DNA of 64,000 nt from a bacterium. Lineage in GTDB: Bacteria; Planctomycetota; Planctomycetia; Kolteriales; Kolteriaceae. The translations under genes and the position numbers were made by a program. Location: contig JAIELF010000034.1 in assembly GCA_019753235.1 (NCBI GenBank), positions 1-64,000 of the forward strand, in the 5' to 3' direction. Positions 41,882 to 51,359 of this stretch are shown here, piece after piece. Under the pieces are notes generated by a model, which was not told the origin of the DNA, ran no database searches, and worked only from the letters and a program-made list of their open reading frames with translations. The first letter of the stretch is position 1; each line of letters begins with the position of its first letter.

Positions 41882-42577
41882 ATGAGCCTGCTCACGGTGG
41901 CCGAGGTGGCCCGCATGATCGATCACTCGCTCTTGCAACCTAAGTTAACCGACGAAGAACTCTTCCTCGGCTGCCAACAGGCGAAAGATTGGTCTGTTGC
42001 CAGCGTTTGCATCAAGCCTTACGCCGTCCGGTTGGCCAGCAGCGTTCTTTTGCGCAGCGGTGTCGCTGTCGGAACGACGGTCGGCTTTCCGCACGGTAGC
42101 GCCACGACCGCTTCGAAAATGTTTGAGGCAGAGCAAGCACTTCGCGATGGAGCGACAGAGCTTGACATGGTCGTCAACATCGGCAAAGTCCTCTCCAGTC
42201 AATGGAGCTACGTCACGAGTGATATCCGGGGCGTGGTGGATGTCGCCCACGCGGCAGGGTCACTGGTGAAAGTGATTTTTGAAAACAGCATGCTCGATGA
42301 CTCGATGAAGATCAAACTATGCGAGATTTGTTCCGAGGTCGGCGCCGACTTCGTTAAGACATCGACCGGATATGGTGACGGCGGGGCGACCGATGAGGAT
42401 CTTCGTCTGATGCGTCAACATTCGTTGCCCCATGTCGGCATCAAGGCGGCGGGCGGCGTCCGAACCTTCGAGCGACTGTTGCAAGTGCGACACCTCGGTG
42501 TCACTCGCGTGGGGGCGACCGCGACCGGGGCCATCCTCGAAGAGGCCCGCCGAGCAGCAACATCATCCTCCGTTTGA
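41882..42577 (+). CDS. deoC: Deoxyribose-phosphate aldolase
   Basis: A 231-residue class I aldolase cleaving 2-deoxyribose 5-phosphate to glyceraldehyde 3-phosphate and acetaldehyde in deoxynucleoside catabolism. It begins VAEVARMIDHSLLQPKLTDE. The TIM barrel contains GTTVGFPHGSATTASKMFEA and ATELDMVVNIGKVLSSQWSY. The Schiff-base lysine is Lys159 (ADFVKTSTGYGDGG), and the second active-site lysine is in VGIKAAGGVRT. ATG 41882 follows AGGAGAA. No other deo genes are present nearby. Confidence 0.95.
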   Translation: MSLLTVAEVARMIDHSLLQPKLTDEELFLGCQQAKDWSVASVCIKPYAVRLASSVLLRSGVAVGTTVGFPHGSATTASKMFEAEQALRDGATELDMVVNIGKVLSSQWSYVTSDIRGVVDVAHAAGSLVKVIFENSMLDDSMKIKLCEICSEVGADFVKTSTGYGDGGATDEDLRLMRQHSLPHVGIKAAGGVRTFERLLQVRHLGVTRVGATATGAILEEARRAATSSSV

Positions 42578-42672
42578 GCTTGTCAAAAGCAACAGACGCG
42601 TCTCGCGACGAGTGGACCGATTGATCATCTCTTGGCAGAAATCAGAAAGAGCCTCGCTCTTCTAATCGCGAG

Positions 42673-43722
42673 CTATCCGACGTCATTGATGAGGTCGATC
42701 ATTTGACGAAGCCGACCGTAGCCCCGTTTATCGAATGGAACAAACAGACGGGGTAAATGGTTCAGATCCTCCTCGTTGCTTTCATGGTGATGAGCGTCGC
42801 CGAGGCGAATCTTTCCACTGACGAGGATATCTTGAAACTCGTCATTCAATCTCTCAATGAGTTCAGGCGAGATCAATTTTTGCAATCGAATCACCAGTTT
42901 GCCCCGAACGTACCGCTGACTGTGATAGATGCGGTAGAAATGCTGGATGTGCTCGACGGCTTCATCGATCGAGGTGGTGACAAAGTACAGCGAGAGGTCC
43001 TCTTCGGAGACGAGCCCTGGTTCGAACAGCTCATCGCGGACATAGTGATCGAATCGTGACCAATAAGTTCCACTGGGCTGATCCACCATCACGATGGGCT
43101 TCAGTTCGGACTTGCCTGTCTGCATCATGGTCAACGTTTCAAAGCCCTCGTCGAGTGTCCCAAACCCACCAGGAAACAGGACGATGGCATGAGTCTCTTT
43201 GATGAAGAGAAGCTTGCGCGTGAAGAAGTATCGAAGGCTGACGAGCTTGGGATCGCCGACAATGATTCGATTGGCCTCTTGTTCAAATGGGAGCATGATG
43301 TTGATCCCGATCGATTCGGGGGCACCCGCGCCGACGTGGCCGGCTTCCATGATTCCGCCGCCGGCTCCGGTGATGACCATGTAACCTGCCTTGGCGATCG
43401 CTTGGCCGAAGGCGACCGCGTGTTGATAGACAGGATCGTCTTCGGGCGTTCGTGCCGAGCCGAACACCGTCACCTTTCGACGATGTCGATACTTGGAAAG
43501 CATGGCAAATGCCGTCCGTAGTTCCGCCAGGGCGCGTGCGATGAGCTTGACATCGCCGCGATCGGCCCCGTCTTGAAGGAGGCCATCGGCCGATCGCTTG
43601 ATTTCGTCGACCAATCGAACTCGCTCGGTCAGGTCATCGCGCCGGCGATTGGTCGGCACGCCTGCATCGGGTCGGCGTTCCTCTGGACGACTGCTATCCA
43701 TCCCGCTGGTTCCCCTTTTCAT
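42673..43722 (-). CDS. LOG-family protein (nucleotide 5'-monophosphate phosphoribohydrolase type)
   Basis: A 349-residue protein with a central LOG/Rossmann domain. The phosphate-binding region is MVITGAGGGIMEAGHVGAGA and the signature is VLFPGGFGTLDEGFETLTMM, containing PGGxGTxxE. LOG proteins hydrolyse nucleotide 5'-monophosphates to base plus ribose phosphate, or act in purine salvage; this one is longer than the plant enzymes, with about 80 N-terminal and 90 C-terminal residues, as in the bacterial PpnN-like or TIGR00730 groups. No signal peptide. An in-frame ATG at 43701 is an alternative start. Confidence 0.88.
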   Translation of the reverse strand: MKRGTSGMDSSRPEERRPDAGVPTNRRRDDLTERVRLVDEIKRSADGLLQDGADRGDVKLIARALAELRTAFAMLSKYRHRRKVTVFGSARTPEDDPVYQHAVAFGQAIAKAGYMVITGAGGGIMEAGHVGAGAPESIGINIMLPFEQEANRIIVGDPKLVSLRYFFTRKLLFIKETHAIVLFPGGFGTLDEGFETLTMMQTGKSELKPIVMVDQPSGTYWSRFDHYVRDELFEPGLVSEEDLSLYFVTTSIDEAVEHIQHFYRIYHSQRYVRGKLVIRLQKLISPELIERLNDEFQDILVSGKIRLGDAHHHESNEEDLNHLPRLFVPFDKRGYGRLRQMIDLINDVG

Positions 43723-43965
43723 TTCGTGCTCGCCGGCAACCGGGGCAAGTCGCTTCCCATGGTGGAAACGTTGCCGATAGACCCTCTCTGGAATTCCCCT
43801 GCTGTAAGGATGAGCTTCTTGAACAAAGCACAGAAGAGAAGAATCGGGGCTTTTTCGATGAGGGTCGGTCCTCGGCGCGGACCTTGATCCGAGAGATCCC
43901 GCCGGCGACTCCCTCGGTTCCCAATAGATGATTCGCCGAAATAAGCTTCTGTTTGGAAAGGGTTT

Positions 43966-44325
43966 CTATTCGGTTGCCAGGACTTCCATGGCCTCTTCGC
44001 GAGTCTCGTAGATCGCCCACAATGTATCGAGAGCTGTCAGTTTGAGAAGTTCCTTCGCTCGATTCGAGACACCACAAAGAACCATGGTGCCACCTTGATG
44101 AAACACCGCCTTCCAAGTTCGCAGCAATAGCGACAGGAAGACGGAGCCGAAGAACTCGACTTCGCTCAGATCGATGATCACCAAGGGGGTATTCATCTCG
44201 GCAATGGGGGCCAGGACCAACTCGCTGGCCTGTTCGACCAACTCCCATTGCAGCGATTCGACTTCGCTGGCTGGAATCACTATGGCCACGTCACCGTGTC
44301 GTTCGATTCGGAATGCGTCTGGCAT
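43966..44325 (-). CDS. STAS-domain protein (anti-sigma-factor-antagonist type)
   Basis: A 119-residue single STAS domain. MPDAFRIERHGDVAIVIPAS is the first beta hairpin, and NTPLVIIDLSEVEFFGSVFL carries the conserved D-L-S-x-V-x-F-F-x-S pattern where SpoIIAA-like proteins are phosphorylated on Ser. GGTMVLCGVSNRAKELLKLT and the C-terminal helix complete the domain. The start is placed at ATG 44325, where the family begins; ATG 44355 is also in frame. No anti-sigma kinase (RsbW/SpoIIAB) or phosphatase gene is beside it. Confidence 0.88.
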   Translation of the reverse strand: MPDAFRIERHGDVAIVIPASEVESLQWELVEQASELVLAPIAEMNTPLVIIDLSEVEFFGSVFLSLLLRTWKAVFHQGGTMVLCGVSNRAKELLKLTALDTLWAIYETREEAMEVLATE

Positions 44326-44743
44326 GAAATTGGATCCAACTAGGACTTTCCCCAACAGACATACAGGTTAATCGCCCGCGGCCCGGTTTGCAACAAACGA
44401 GTCGGTCGGGATTGCCGCAGGGGTGTTTTGGGGCGTGGCTCGTGCCGATCATGACGATCGAGAGGTCCCCGTCGGCGGCCAAAGGTTCGCTTGTTTTTGC
44501 CCGAATCGAGGAATCCTCGCTGGACCGAGCAAAGAATCGGAGGAAAATGCCGACATCTGCTGCCGAGATCAACTCGGCCATAGCCAGTTTGCCCTTCACG
44601 CGGGTAAAATGAGAGGCTGGGCCTTCTCGGTCGAGATCCGCAAAAGAAAAAGTTCCTCTTTCGGCGGATCCTCTCGACGAGTCTTTGTCGAGCAGGCCCC
44701 ACCTTTTTGTGCAAATGGTCGATTCCCAGGGGAAGTGCCGGGC
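44326..44743. other. Divergent intergenic region, no gene seen
   Basis: About 420 bases between the STAS gene (minus) and the squalene-cyclase-repeat gene (plus). The frame of the latter is open upstream to 44423 but has no ribosome site or domain-like sequence there. I take the region as regulatory, with promoters not identifiable by eye. No hairpins with T tracts were found. Confidence 0.45.
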
Positions 44744-46339
44744 ATGCGGGAACATACGTTTCAGGACTCACTGCGCGAGGCCTGGAGCGATCGCGAGATA
44801 CCGATATGGTTGGCGAGCACGTTTTTGCACGTGCTTCTTCTTTTCGGGGCTCGCCAGATTACGATTCCCCCTAGCCCTCTGCCGGCGGAAGCGTCGCTGC
44901 GGACTCGGCTGCTAGAGATTCCGGAAACACCCGAGGTCGAGGAGCCCGAACCGGTCGTCGATCTTCCCCCTGTCGAGTCTCCCCAAGAGCCTCAAGATGA
45001 GCTTCTGGCGATCGATGTTCCCACGAATCCACCCTTGTCGACCGAAGTCCGCGATCCGCTCGAGCAGCAAGTGGCGACACTCTCGCCCGTCGATAACCCG
45101 GCGTCGGACGCGATCTCGGCCATGCTCGATGGAGAGAACGCGCGGGCCCTGGCTGCCAAAGGGACGGGGGGCATCTTGCAGGGACGAGGCAAGGGGAACA
45201 AACTCGGGTTGTTGGCGTCGCAAGGAGGTTCGAAGGAAACCGAAGATGCGGTCCACTGGGGTTTGGATTGGCTGGCTCGGCACCAGTTCCCCGCAGGCCA
45301 CTGGAGTCTCGATCATACTCCGCTCTCCAAAGGGCCCTCGACCGGCGGCGGACGCTCGCGCAGCATGGTCGCTGCCACGGGGATGGCGGTTCTCCCGTTT
45401 CTCGCCAGTGGTTACACGCACAAAGAGGGGCCCTACCGGCAAGTCGTTTCGTCCGCTCTCAAATTCTTGATCGAGAATCAACAACCTTCGGGCCTGCTGC
45501 AAGCGCCTGGCGACTCGGCACTGTTTTACAGTCACGGCTTGGCAGCGATCCCACTTTGCGAAGCGTACGCCCTCACCAAGGACCCCAATCTCGCGGCCCC
45601 AGCCACGGCGGCAATTCGTTTCTTATTGGAAACGCAAAACAACCAAGGGGGCTGGCGCTACAACGTCGGCGACGGGCAATGCGATACCTCGGTTCTTGGT
45701 TGGCAACTCATGGCGATGAAGTCTGCAAGACTGGCGGGAATCGACGTCCCCGAAGAGGCTTTTACTCGCTGCAAGGCTTTTCTCGAAACCGTTCGTGCAG
45801 GTTCCGATCGAGAAAAGTTCGGCTACATCAACGAGCGAGGTAAGGTGGTGATCGATCATCTGCAGAGCACCACCTCCATCGGCCAACTCTGCCTGCAATT
45901 TATGGGCCTCCCCCAAGACGACGTCAGTCTCGGCAAGTCGGTAGATTTGATGCTTTCGAAGACGCCCAATCTGAATACCCGTGATTGCTACTACTGGTAC
46001 TACGCGACGCAGGTGATTCACAATGTGCAGGGCCCCAAGTGGGATCAATGGAACCGCGTCATGAAGCGTGTGCTCGTCAGCAGTCAAAACACGGACGAAA
46101 AGAGCACCGATCATGGAAGCTGGGATCCCAACAAACCGACGCCTGATCTGTGGGGTGCGCAAGCCGGTGGTCGGCACATGGTCACTTGCTTTCACATCCT
46201 GTGTCTCGAAGTCTATTACCGCTATCTGCCGATCTACGTCGTCGAAAACCTCGGGGCACCCGCGCCGAAGAAAAAGACCCGCCCGGAAGGTCCGAACAAC
46301 CGAAACGAGAAAGAAGATAAACCGAAAGAGAGTTCGTAA
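44744..46339 (+). CDS. Membrane-anchored prenyltransferase/squalene-cyclase-repeat protein
   Basis: A 531-residue protein. One membrane segment lies near residues 20-38 (IWLASTFLHVLLLFGARQIT), followed by a Pro/Glu-rich linker (ETPEVEEPEPVVDLPPVESP). An alpha/alpha-barrel of squalene-oxidase-type repeats then follows: GLDWLARHQFPAGHWSLDHT, AALKFLIENQ-like repeats and AIRFLLETQNNQGGWRYNVG, each with the QW-type pattern. The acidic DxDD motif of true squalene-hopene cyclases is not evident, so enzyme activity is uncertain. This is a common planctomycete family of unknown role. ATG 44744 follows AGGGGAAG. The next gene, a membrane protein, starts 34 bases later. Confidence 0.85.
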   Translation: MREHTFQDSLREAWSDREIPIWLASTFLHVLLLFGARQITIPPSPLPAEASLRTRLLEIPETPEVEEPEPVVDLPPVESPQEPQDELLAIDVPTNPPLSTEVRDPLEQQVATLSPVDNPASDAISAMLDGENARALAAKGTGGILQGRGKGNKLGLLASQGGSKETEDAVHWGLDWLARHQFPAGHWSLDHTPLSKGPSTGGGRSRSMVAATGMAVLPFLASGYTHKEGPYRQVVSSALKFLIENQQPSGLLQAPGDSALFYSHGLAAIPLCEAYALTKDPNLAAPATAAIRFLLETQNNQGGWRYNVGDGQCDTSVLGWQLMAMKSARLAGIDVPEEAFTRCKAFLETVRAGSDREKFGYINERGKVVIDHLQSTTSIGQLCLQFMGLPQDDVSLGKSVDLMLSKTPNLNTRDCYYWYYATQVIHNVQGPKWDQWNRVMKRVLVSSQNTDEKSTDHGSWDPNKPTPDLWGAQAGGRHMVTCFHILCLEVYYRYLPIYVVENLGAPAPKKKTRPEGPNNRNEKEDKPKESS

Positions 46340-46373
46340 ACCTCGATCCTCTTTCTCTGCAGCCCTGCTGGCG

Positions 46374-47240
46374 ATGAATCAACTTATGCTCGACTTCTCT
46401 GACCCATCAACACCAGTGAGCAGCTCGACTGGCCTCCCCTGGCGGCTGATCGCGATGTTGGCGACGCTGCTGATCATGATGACGCTTGTAGCGAGGTGGA
46501 ATCTTGCCGAGCCGGTCGATCCGGCGCCTTCCGACAATCGCGTGGGGCCCATCATTGATGCGACTATCGATCAGGCAACGCTCGCGAGCTTTGTCGATCA
46601 TGCTCGCTCGATCGAGCCGACTTCGTACTACGCGTTGCTTGATCATGCGAGAAAGGCCGACGCTGCTTCTCTCTGGGCAGAGCGAGTCGGTCGAATCACC
46701 TACGCGCAGTTGCTCGATGAACCCGATCGCTACCGGGGGGCTCGGATTCATCTCCAGGGACGACTGCATCGATTGACCGAGTACCAAGCGCAGGCCAACC
46801 GATTTGGCATTGATCGTCAGTTTGAAGGATGGGTCTTCACCTCGACGAGCGGGTCACTGCCTTATGTCGCCGTCATGGCGAGCCCCCCTGCGTCGTTGCC
46901 GATGGGGGAAAACATCCACGAGCCCATCGAAATGGTCGGCTACTTTTTGGGATGGTGGCGCTACGAGACGAAAGAGGGAAAGCGAACCAGCGCACCGCTC
47001 ATCATGGTGACCGAAATGCGCCCGGTTACCGCCCCTACCCCCACCGGTCCCGCGCCGATGGCGTGGAACCCTTGGCTGGGAATTCTTGTGACAATCGGGA
47101 TGGTCGTCACCGGGATCGCTTGGTGGTGGAAAAATCAACGATCGGTCTCTCGACCGAGCGACTCTCCCACGCCATTAAGCAACGACATCTTGCAGTTTGA
47201 AGAGGTCGACGGATCCGAGGACCAGGATCACAGAACTTAA
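46374..47240 (+). CDS. Membrane protein with two terminal membrane helices, unknown
   Basis: A 288-residue protein with an N-terminal membrane helix (LIAMLATLLIMMTLVARW, about residues 26-43), a soluble domain of about 190 residues (AERVGRITYAQLLDEPDRYR, GARIHLQGRLHRLTEYQAQA, IEMVGYFLGWWRYETKEGKR) and a C-terminal helix (WLGILVTIGMVVTGIAWWWK, about 235-254) before an acidic tail. The soluble part has strand patterns like an OB fold (a RIxLQGRLxxL core) between the helices. I do not recognise the family. It follows the squalene-cyclase-repeat gene closely, so the two may work together at the membrane. Confidence 0.72.
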   Translation: MNQLMLDFSDPSTPVSSSTGLPWRLIAMLATLLIMMTLVARWNLAEPVDPAPSDNRVGPIIDATIDQATLASFVDHARSIEPTSYYALLDHARKADAASLWAERVGRITYAQLLDEPDRYRGARIHLQGRLHRLTEYQAQANRFGIDRQFEGWVFTSTSGSLPYVAVMASPPASLPMGENIHEPIEMVGYFLGWWRYETKEGKRTSAPLIMVTEMRPVTAPTPTGPAPMAWNPWLGILVTIGMVVTGIAWWWKNQRSVSRPSDSPTPLSNDILQFEEVDGSEDQDHRT

Positions 47241-47274
47241 GGACTGCTGGCAATATTGCTGAACTCTGCTGAAC

Positions 47275-47358
47275 TGCCGAAGAGAGGACTCGAACCTCCA
47301 CGAGTGTTACCTCACCAGCCCCTCAAGCTGGCGCGTCTGCCAATTCCGCCACTTCGGC
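47275..47358 (-). tRNA. tRNA-Leu (anticodon GAG)
   Basis: The minus strand gives acceptor stem GCCGAAG/CTTCGGC with discriminator A. The D arm is TGGCGGAATTGGCAGACGC. The anticodon arm CCAGC-TTGAGGG-GCTGG has GAG at positions 34-36. A long class II variable arm (TGAGGTAACACTCGT) follows, then the T arm GGAGG-TTCGAGT-CCTCT. Total length is 84. CCA is not encoded. It lies between the membrane-protein gene and the PDZ gene. Confidence 0.96.
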
Positions 47359-47614
47359 TTCGAAGTTTGAACAAGAAGAAGTAGGCCTACTGCCGCGTCA
47401 TCACTCTGCATCCTCGACCCTTCCTCGATGAAGAAGGAGCCGACCAAAGCAAGGGTCCCGACAGCATGGAACCTACCACCGACCCGATGTTTGTTATCGG
47501 CGTTGTGCCGGCCCGTCAAGTTCGCACCTGGGTGAGACCGGAGGTTCCTTGCGTGTTTTTGGACTGATTTTCTCGATTGATCCAGAAGAATAGCCTCGGG
47601 CGAGGCAATAAACC

Positions 47615-48787
47615 CTATGGAGCCTGCGGGGAAGGTGGGTTACTTGCTTTCGGGGCCGATTTATCCCCAGCGATGGGGGGTTCGGGCGGAACCGGTTCCG
47701 CGTCATCATCATCGCTGGGCTGGCTCGCCGTTGTTGTCAAATCCGGCAAGAGAATCGTCCCACGTCGAACGCCCGCGCTCCCGACGGCCACCCAACCGAC
47801 ACCTCCCACCAATTCGGGGTTCTCGGCAACCCAAAGAATCTCCCCCATTTCGCGCGTCTGAAATCCCGCCAGTCCGACAATGATTTCACCCGCCTTCAGC
47901 CCCGCCTGGTCTGCCGCTCCACCCGGACGAACCGCCACGATAGACACCCCCTGCTTGAAGTTCACACCCGGCCGATCAACCGAAGTCGAGCGACCCCGAA
48001 CGCCGATGCGGTTCCAGAGTAAAGCTTCCTCCTCGCGGGTCGGTCCCGACGGGGTCGATGCACTGGCCAGACTTCTCTTCTCCACGGGTGCACCACTCGA
48101 AAGAGGTGCCGCCGCAGGCCCCGATGTCGTCTCGACAGCGAGGACGTCGATCTTTCCGTCGCGTACGACGCCGTCCCGAATGAACTTGACAGTGAGCGGC
48201 GTCAATTCCGCCAAATCCGGAAGCTCGGCCACATACGCGAGATTGTCGTAGCTGGTGATCTTGTAGCGGTGCAACGCGATGATGACGTCTCCTGCTTCCC
48301 AGCCTGCGCGGTCGGCCGGCCCACCCAAACGAATCGCGCCGACGCGCATCCCTCCTCGGAACCCCGGGGCTACCACAAAAACTTCGTTGGGCGGCGAAAT
48401 CAAAAACGTCGCGCCGAAAACTTCCCAACAAAGAAGAACATCCGAGGAGACCCGTTCGTCGGAAGAGGCAGCCGGGCTCGGAACATAGCGAGGCCGATTG
48501 CGTCCACTCTGTAACGCATTCGCGAGACGGGCTTGCTCGGCTCGGGCTCGCTGCGCCCCCATCTGCTGACGAATCTGTTGTTGTTGACGAAACATCCGAG
48601 ACTGTTCAAGCGAGTTGAGCGCGTAGATCGTTCGAAGAAAATCACCGTTACTTGCGCGACCCAGGCCCAGACCGAGAATGAGGGCTCGCTCGGCCGGGGG
48701 AATCCCTTGGAGCTGCCCATGCGCGGAAGGGACCAGACTGATCAGCACCAGCCAACAACCCCAATTGGTTAGTCGATTTTTCTTCAT
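47615..48787 (-). CDS. Secreted protein with two PDZ domains
   Basis: A 390-residue exported protein. The signal peptide reads MKKNRLTNWGCWLVLISLVP followed by SAHGQ. A Gln/Arg-rich helical segment follows (RMFRQQQQIRQQMGAQRARA). The first PDZ domain is at about 150-235 (GMRVGAIRLGGPADRAGWEA, GDVIIALHRYKITSYDNLAY) and the second at about 290-370 (GVSIVAVRPGGAADQAGLKA, GEIIVGLAGFQTREMGEILW). No protease domain is present, so it is a binding or scaffolding protein rather than an HtrA enzyme. ATG 48787 follows GGGAGTGAG. Repeated secreted PDZ proteins are a theme of this window. Confidence 0.85.
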   Translation of the reverse strand: MKKNRLTNWGCWLVLISLVPSAHGQLQGIPPAERALILGLGLGRASNGDFLRTIYALNSLEQSRMFRQQQQIRQQMGAQRARAEQARLANALQSGRNRPRYVPSPAASSDERVSSDVLLCWEVFGATFLISPPNEVFVVAPGFRGGMRVGAIRLGGPADRAGWEAGDVIIALHRYKITSYDNLAYVAELPDLAELTPLTVKFIRDGVVRDGKIDVLAVETTSGPAAAPLSSGAPVEKRSLASASTPSGPTREEEALLWNRIGVRGRSTSVDRPGVNFKQGVSIVAVRPGGAADQAGLKAGEIIVGLAGFQTREMGEILWVAENPELVGGVGWVAVGSAGVRRGTILLPDLTTTASQPSDDDDAEPVPPEPPIAGDKSAPKASNPPSPQAP

Positions 48788-48868
48788 TGGCTCACTCCCG
48801 AATCGCTTGAACCTACCGGCAATCTTAGCCGATATTCCCCTCGGTTTGACACTCTCTGCCAGATTCAT

Positions 48869-51034
48869 TCACCCCGAAAGGGATTTTCTCCAATAGACGA
48901 AAGATTGCTCCCTAAATTCCTCTTCCCAAAGGGTCGGCATCGGTTCGCCTTGTTCCTGGGCTTGGCGAGCCTGTTGGCCGAGCCGGGCAAGCGTTCGATG
49001 GAGAGGCCGATTTTCCTCGAAGCGAGAAAGTCGTAGCGAGTGGATGACGCGGGGAGTCGCCAAGCTTTTGCTCGAAACGACATGCATTCGCTCGAGCCCG
49101 TCAACGACCGAGGGACTATTCAAGATTGCCGCCAGGTAGTCCGCTTCTTCGATCGAATCGGCCGGCGTAAAGCAATGGGTCTCTTGCGGGAGAATCGGCT
49201 TACCCTCTTGCGTGGTCACGACCGCCGCCGCCAGTCGCCGACCCATTCGATTCCATACGACCTTGATCGGCATCATCGTTTCCGGCCCGACATTGAACAT
49301 GGAATAGTACGGGCCAACATCGACTCTCGTTCCTTGGGGGCCCGGCCTCTGAAAAAATCTCTTGAAGGCGGCCCTCTCGCGGAGTCGGTCTTCAAACCGC
49401 GCGACGTAAGCGAGCGCTCGGGGCGCGGCCAAGCGAAGTTCTTCCATCGACCACCCGCGTCTGGCCCGCGGATCTTGCAGCATCAAAATCCATGCCGATG
49501 GGATGGCGCGCCAGGGCCTGATGTCTTTCCCCAAAAGAATCGGATAAAGATGCGACGCCTCCAAGTCGACTTCGCAAGAAGTTACCGGTTGTCGGCCACG
49601 GTCGAAGAGATTGTTCATCCGCCAAAGATTGTCGTCGACGATATGTTGTCGTGACATCCAATAGACACCGCTGGCACCGCCGACGTTCACCCCAAGCCTC
49701 GCTTGGTAGTCGCATGCCCCCCAGAGATCGGTTCCTTCGCGATCCTCCTCGGCAATGAGAGGATCCTTTGACAAGCCCGCATCGACCATGTCGTGCCGCC
49801 AATGCGAAAGCGGATCGCGGTCGTCACTGGGACGCGCCATCGCGTGGTCGATTCGTTGACCATCAATACTTCGCCAGACTCGATAGGGAACGGGGTAAAG
49901 GGTGGGCCGACCTTGCGTGAAGTAGACCAGCACGGTTTTGACGGCAACGTTTGGAAATGGACGAAGTCGAGAGAGATCTTCGACGAGATCGACACGAAGA
50001 GGGGTCCCGTCGGGCTGTCCCCATTGCCGTAAGCCACGTCCGCTCGCAGTCGACTTGAAAAGCGATTGGGGGACGACGAATGCCGATCTTCCGTCCATAC
50101 GAAGCCATCGATCCATGGAACGGAGCAGCAGGAGGAAAGCGACATCGCGCTTACCTCCACCCAGGATGCTTGCCATCCCCTTTTCGATGCGCAAACCGTA
50201 ACGATCCCACAGGTCCGCCATCAATTCTCGATCCAGCGAGGCGAACGTGTCCCACAGCAACCAAGGAGGATTGCCGACCAGTCGATCGAAACGCTCCTCG
50301 ATGTCGCTCGAAGCACCTTCTTGCAAAAGATCATTCAAGCCTACGCGAATCGATGCGGGGACGCCGGCCGTCCGCTGGGTCGACGCGATCGCCGCCGACG
50401 TGGCGAGCACGCCAAAAGAGCTTTGGTCCAGGCCTACAAAAATCGGAATCGGTTCGCCTCGCAGACGTGCGTGCCGCGCCACTGCGCGGGCGAACGTCCC
50501 TCCACCCGAGGTCGGATCTAGCCAACGAGCACTCGTCTGCCAAACCTCTTCGACGAGTCGGTCCGCCAACCAGTCGGGTGTGTAGAACTCGCCGGCCCGC
50601 TTCTTTTGAACCGATCGAAGAAGAGACTCTTGCAACAAGCTGGGCAAGTCCGTGTCCGCTCGTTCGAGAGGATCCGCATCGAACCAACCGATACTCGCTA
50701 GCGCCTCTCGCGCGGATTGCTCGGCACCACTTGCCCCCCATCGATCGAGCGATCCCCAGTCGGGATGCGAGTATCCGTCGAACCAAGGGACCTCGGACAA
50801 ACTTTCTTTCTGAACGTCATCCAGAAGAGTCGTTCGCGCGATTGCTGAGATATAGCCGATCGCCAACCGGTCCACTGATTCAGCCGATTCCATGGAACGA
50901 TCGAACCGCTGAAGCGATTCCCAATCGAAGCTCTCAGCGTTCTGCTGCCAGCGTTGCCAAGCGATCGATTCAGGCCCCAGCTTGCCGATCGCGTGCCGAG
51001 CCAGGCGAGATATCGACCGTCGGCGTGAAGTCAT
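48869..51034 (-). CDS. Orphan N6-adenine DNA methyltransferase with TaqI/Eco57I-like layout
   Basis: A 721-residue DNA methyltransferase. An N-terminal helical region (1-145) precedes KKRAGEFYTPDWLADRLVEE, the amino-terminal motif of gamma-class N6-adenine enzymes. Motif I is LDPTSGGGTFARAV (Asp173), and the catalytic motif IV is GNPPW (Asn255 onward). The C-terminal 300 residues contain a target-recognition-like region with HLYPILLGKDIRPWRAIPSA and a terminal YLAAILNSPSVVDGLERMH helix. I see no PD-(D/E)XK or HNH nuclease motif and no restriction gene beside it, so it may be a solitary epigenetic methylase. ATG 51034 follows TAGGAAC. Confidence 0.88.
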   Translation of the reverse strand: MTSRRRSISRLARHAIGKLGPESIAWQRWQQNAESFDWESLQRFDRSMESAESVDRLAIGYISAIARTTLLDDVQKESLSEVPWFDGYSHPDWGSLDRWGASGAEQSAREALASIGWFDADPLERADTDLPSLLQESLLRSVQKKRAGEFYTPDWLADRLVEEVWQTSARWLDPTSGGGTFARAVARHARLRGEPIPIFVGLDQSSFGVLATSAAIASTQRTAGVPASIRVGLNDLLQEGASSDIEERFDRLVGNPPWLLWDTFASLDRELMADLWDRYGLRIEKGMASILGGGKRDVAFLLLLRSMDRWLRMDGRSAFVVPQSLFKSTASGRGLRQWGQPDGTPLRVDLVEDLSRLRPFPNVAVKTVLVYFTQGRPTLYPVPYRVWRSIDGQRIDHAMARPSDDRDPLSHWRHDMVDAGLSKDPLIAEEDREGTDLWGACDYQARLGVNVGGASGVYWMSRQHIVDDNLWRMNNLFDRGRQPVTSCEVDLEASHLYPILLGKDIRPWRAIPSAWILMLQDPRARRGWSMEELRLAAPRALAYVARFEDRLRERAAFKRFFQRPGPQGTRVDVGPYYSMFNVGPETMMPIKVVWNRMGRRLAAAVVTTQEGKPILPQETHCFTPADSIEEADYLAAILNSPSVVDGLERMHVVSSKSLATPRVIHSLRLSRFEENRPLHRTLARLGQQARQAQEQGEPMPTLWEEEFREQSFVYWRKSLSG

Positions 51035-51359
51035 CCTGGATGTTCCTACCTGAATCCGCTTTGAAGATTGCTTGGCGCCATCCCGTCGCAGGAGGCCCTA
51101 ATTGGCCTCAACCTATTTGTCGACGAAGCCTTCTTAGCCGAAGTTTGCCCGCGATCGCCCCCTTTTTCTTGAAACCACCCGCCCGAGTTCTCCCCAACTC
51201 AGCGAGCCAGGGTGGATTTTTCTTTGAAAACAGCCTCCAGCTTTCGACATTAGAGGGCTAGGGAGTTTTCCAGGTCCAGGCCAACAGAGTTCCATCAACG
51301 CCAAGGGAACTCAGCCACCTATCATTCGGTGGGAATTCACCACCAGGGAGTCTACCCGG
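51035..51359. other. Intergenic region, no gene seen
   Basis: About 325 bases between the methylase (minus) and the sialate O-acetylesterase (plus), divergent. No coding frame with a credible start, no repeat and no strong hairpin was found. It is likely to hold both promoters. Confidence 0.45.

Noticed and set aside
50080-51261. A 393-codon plus-strand frame opposite the DNA methylase
   Set aside because: It is the complement of a gene with clear methylase motifs, has a Pro/Arg/Ser-rich composition and no domain-like sequence.
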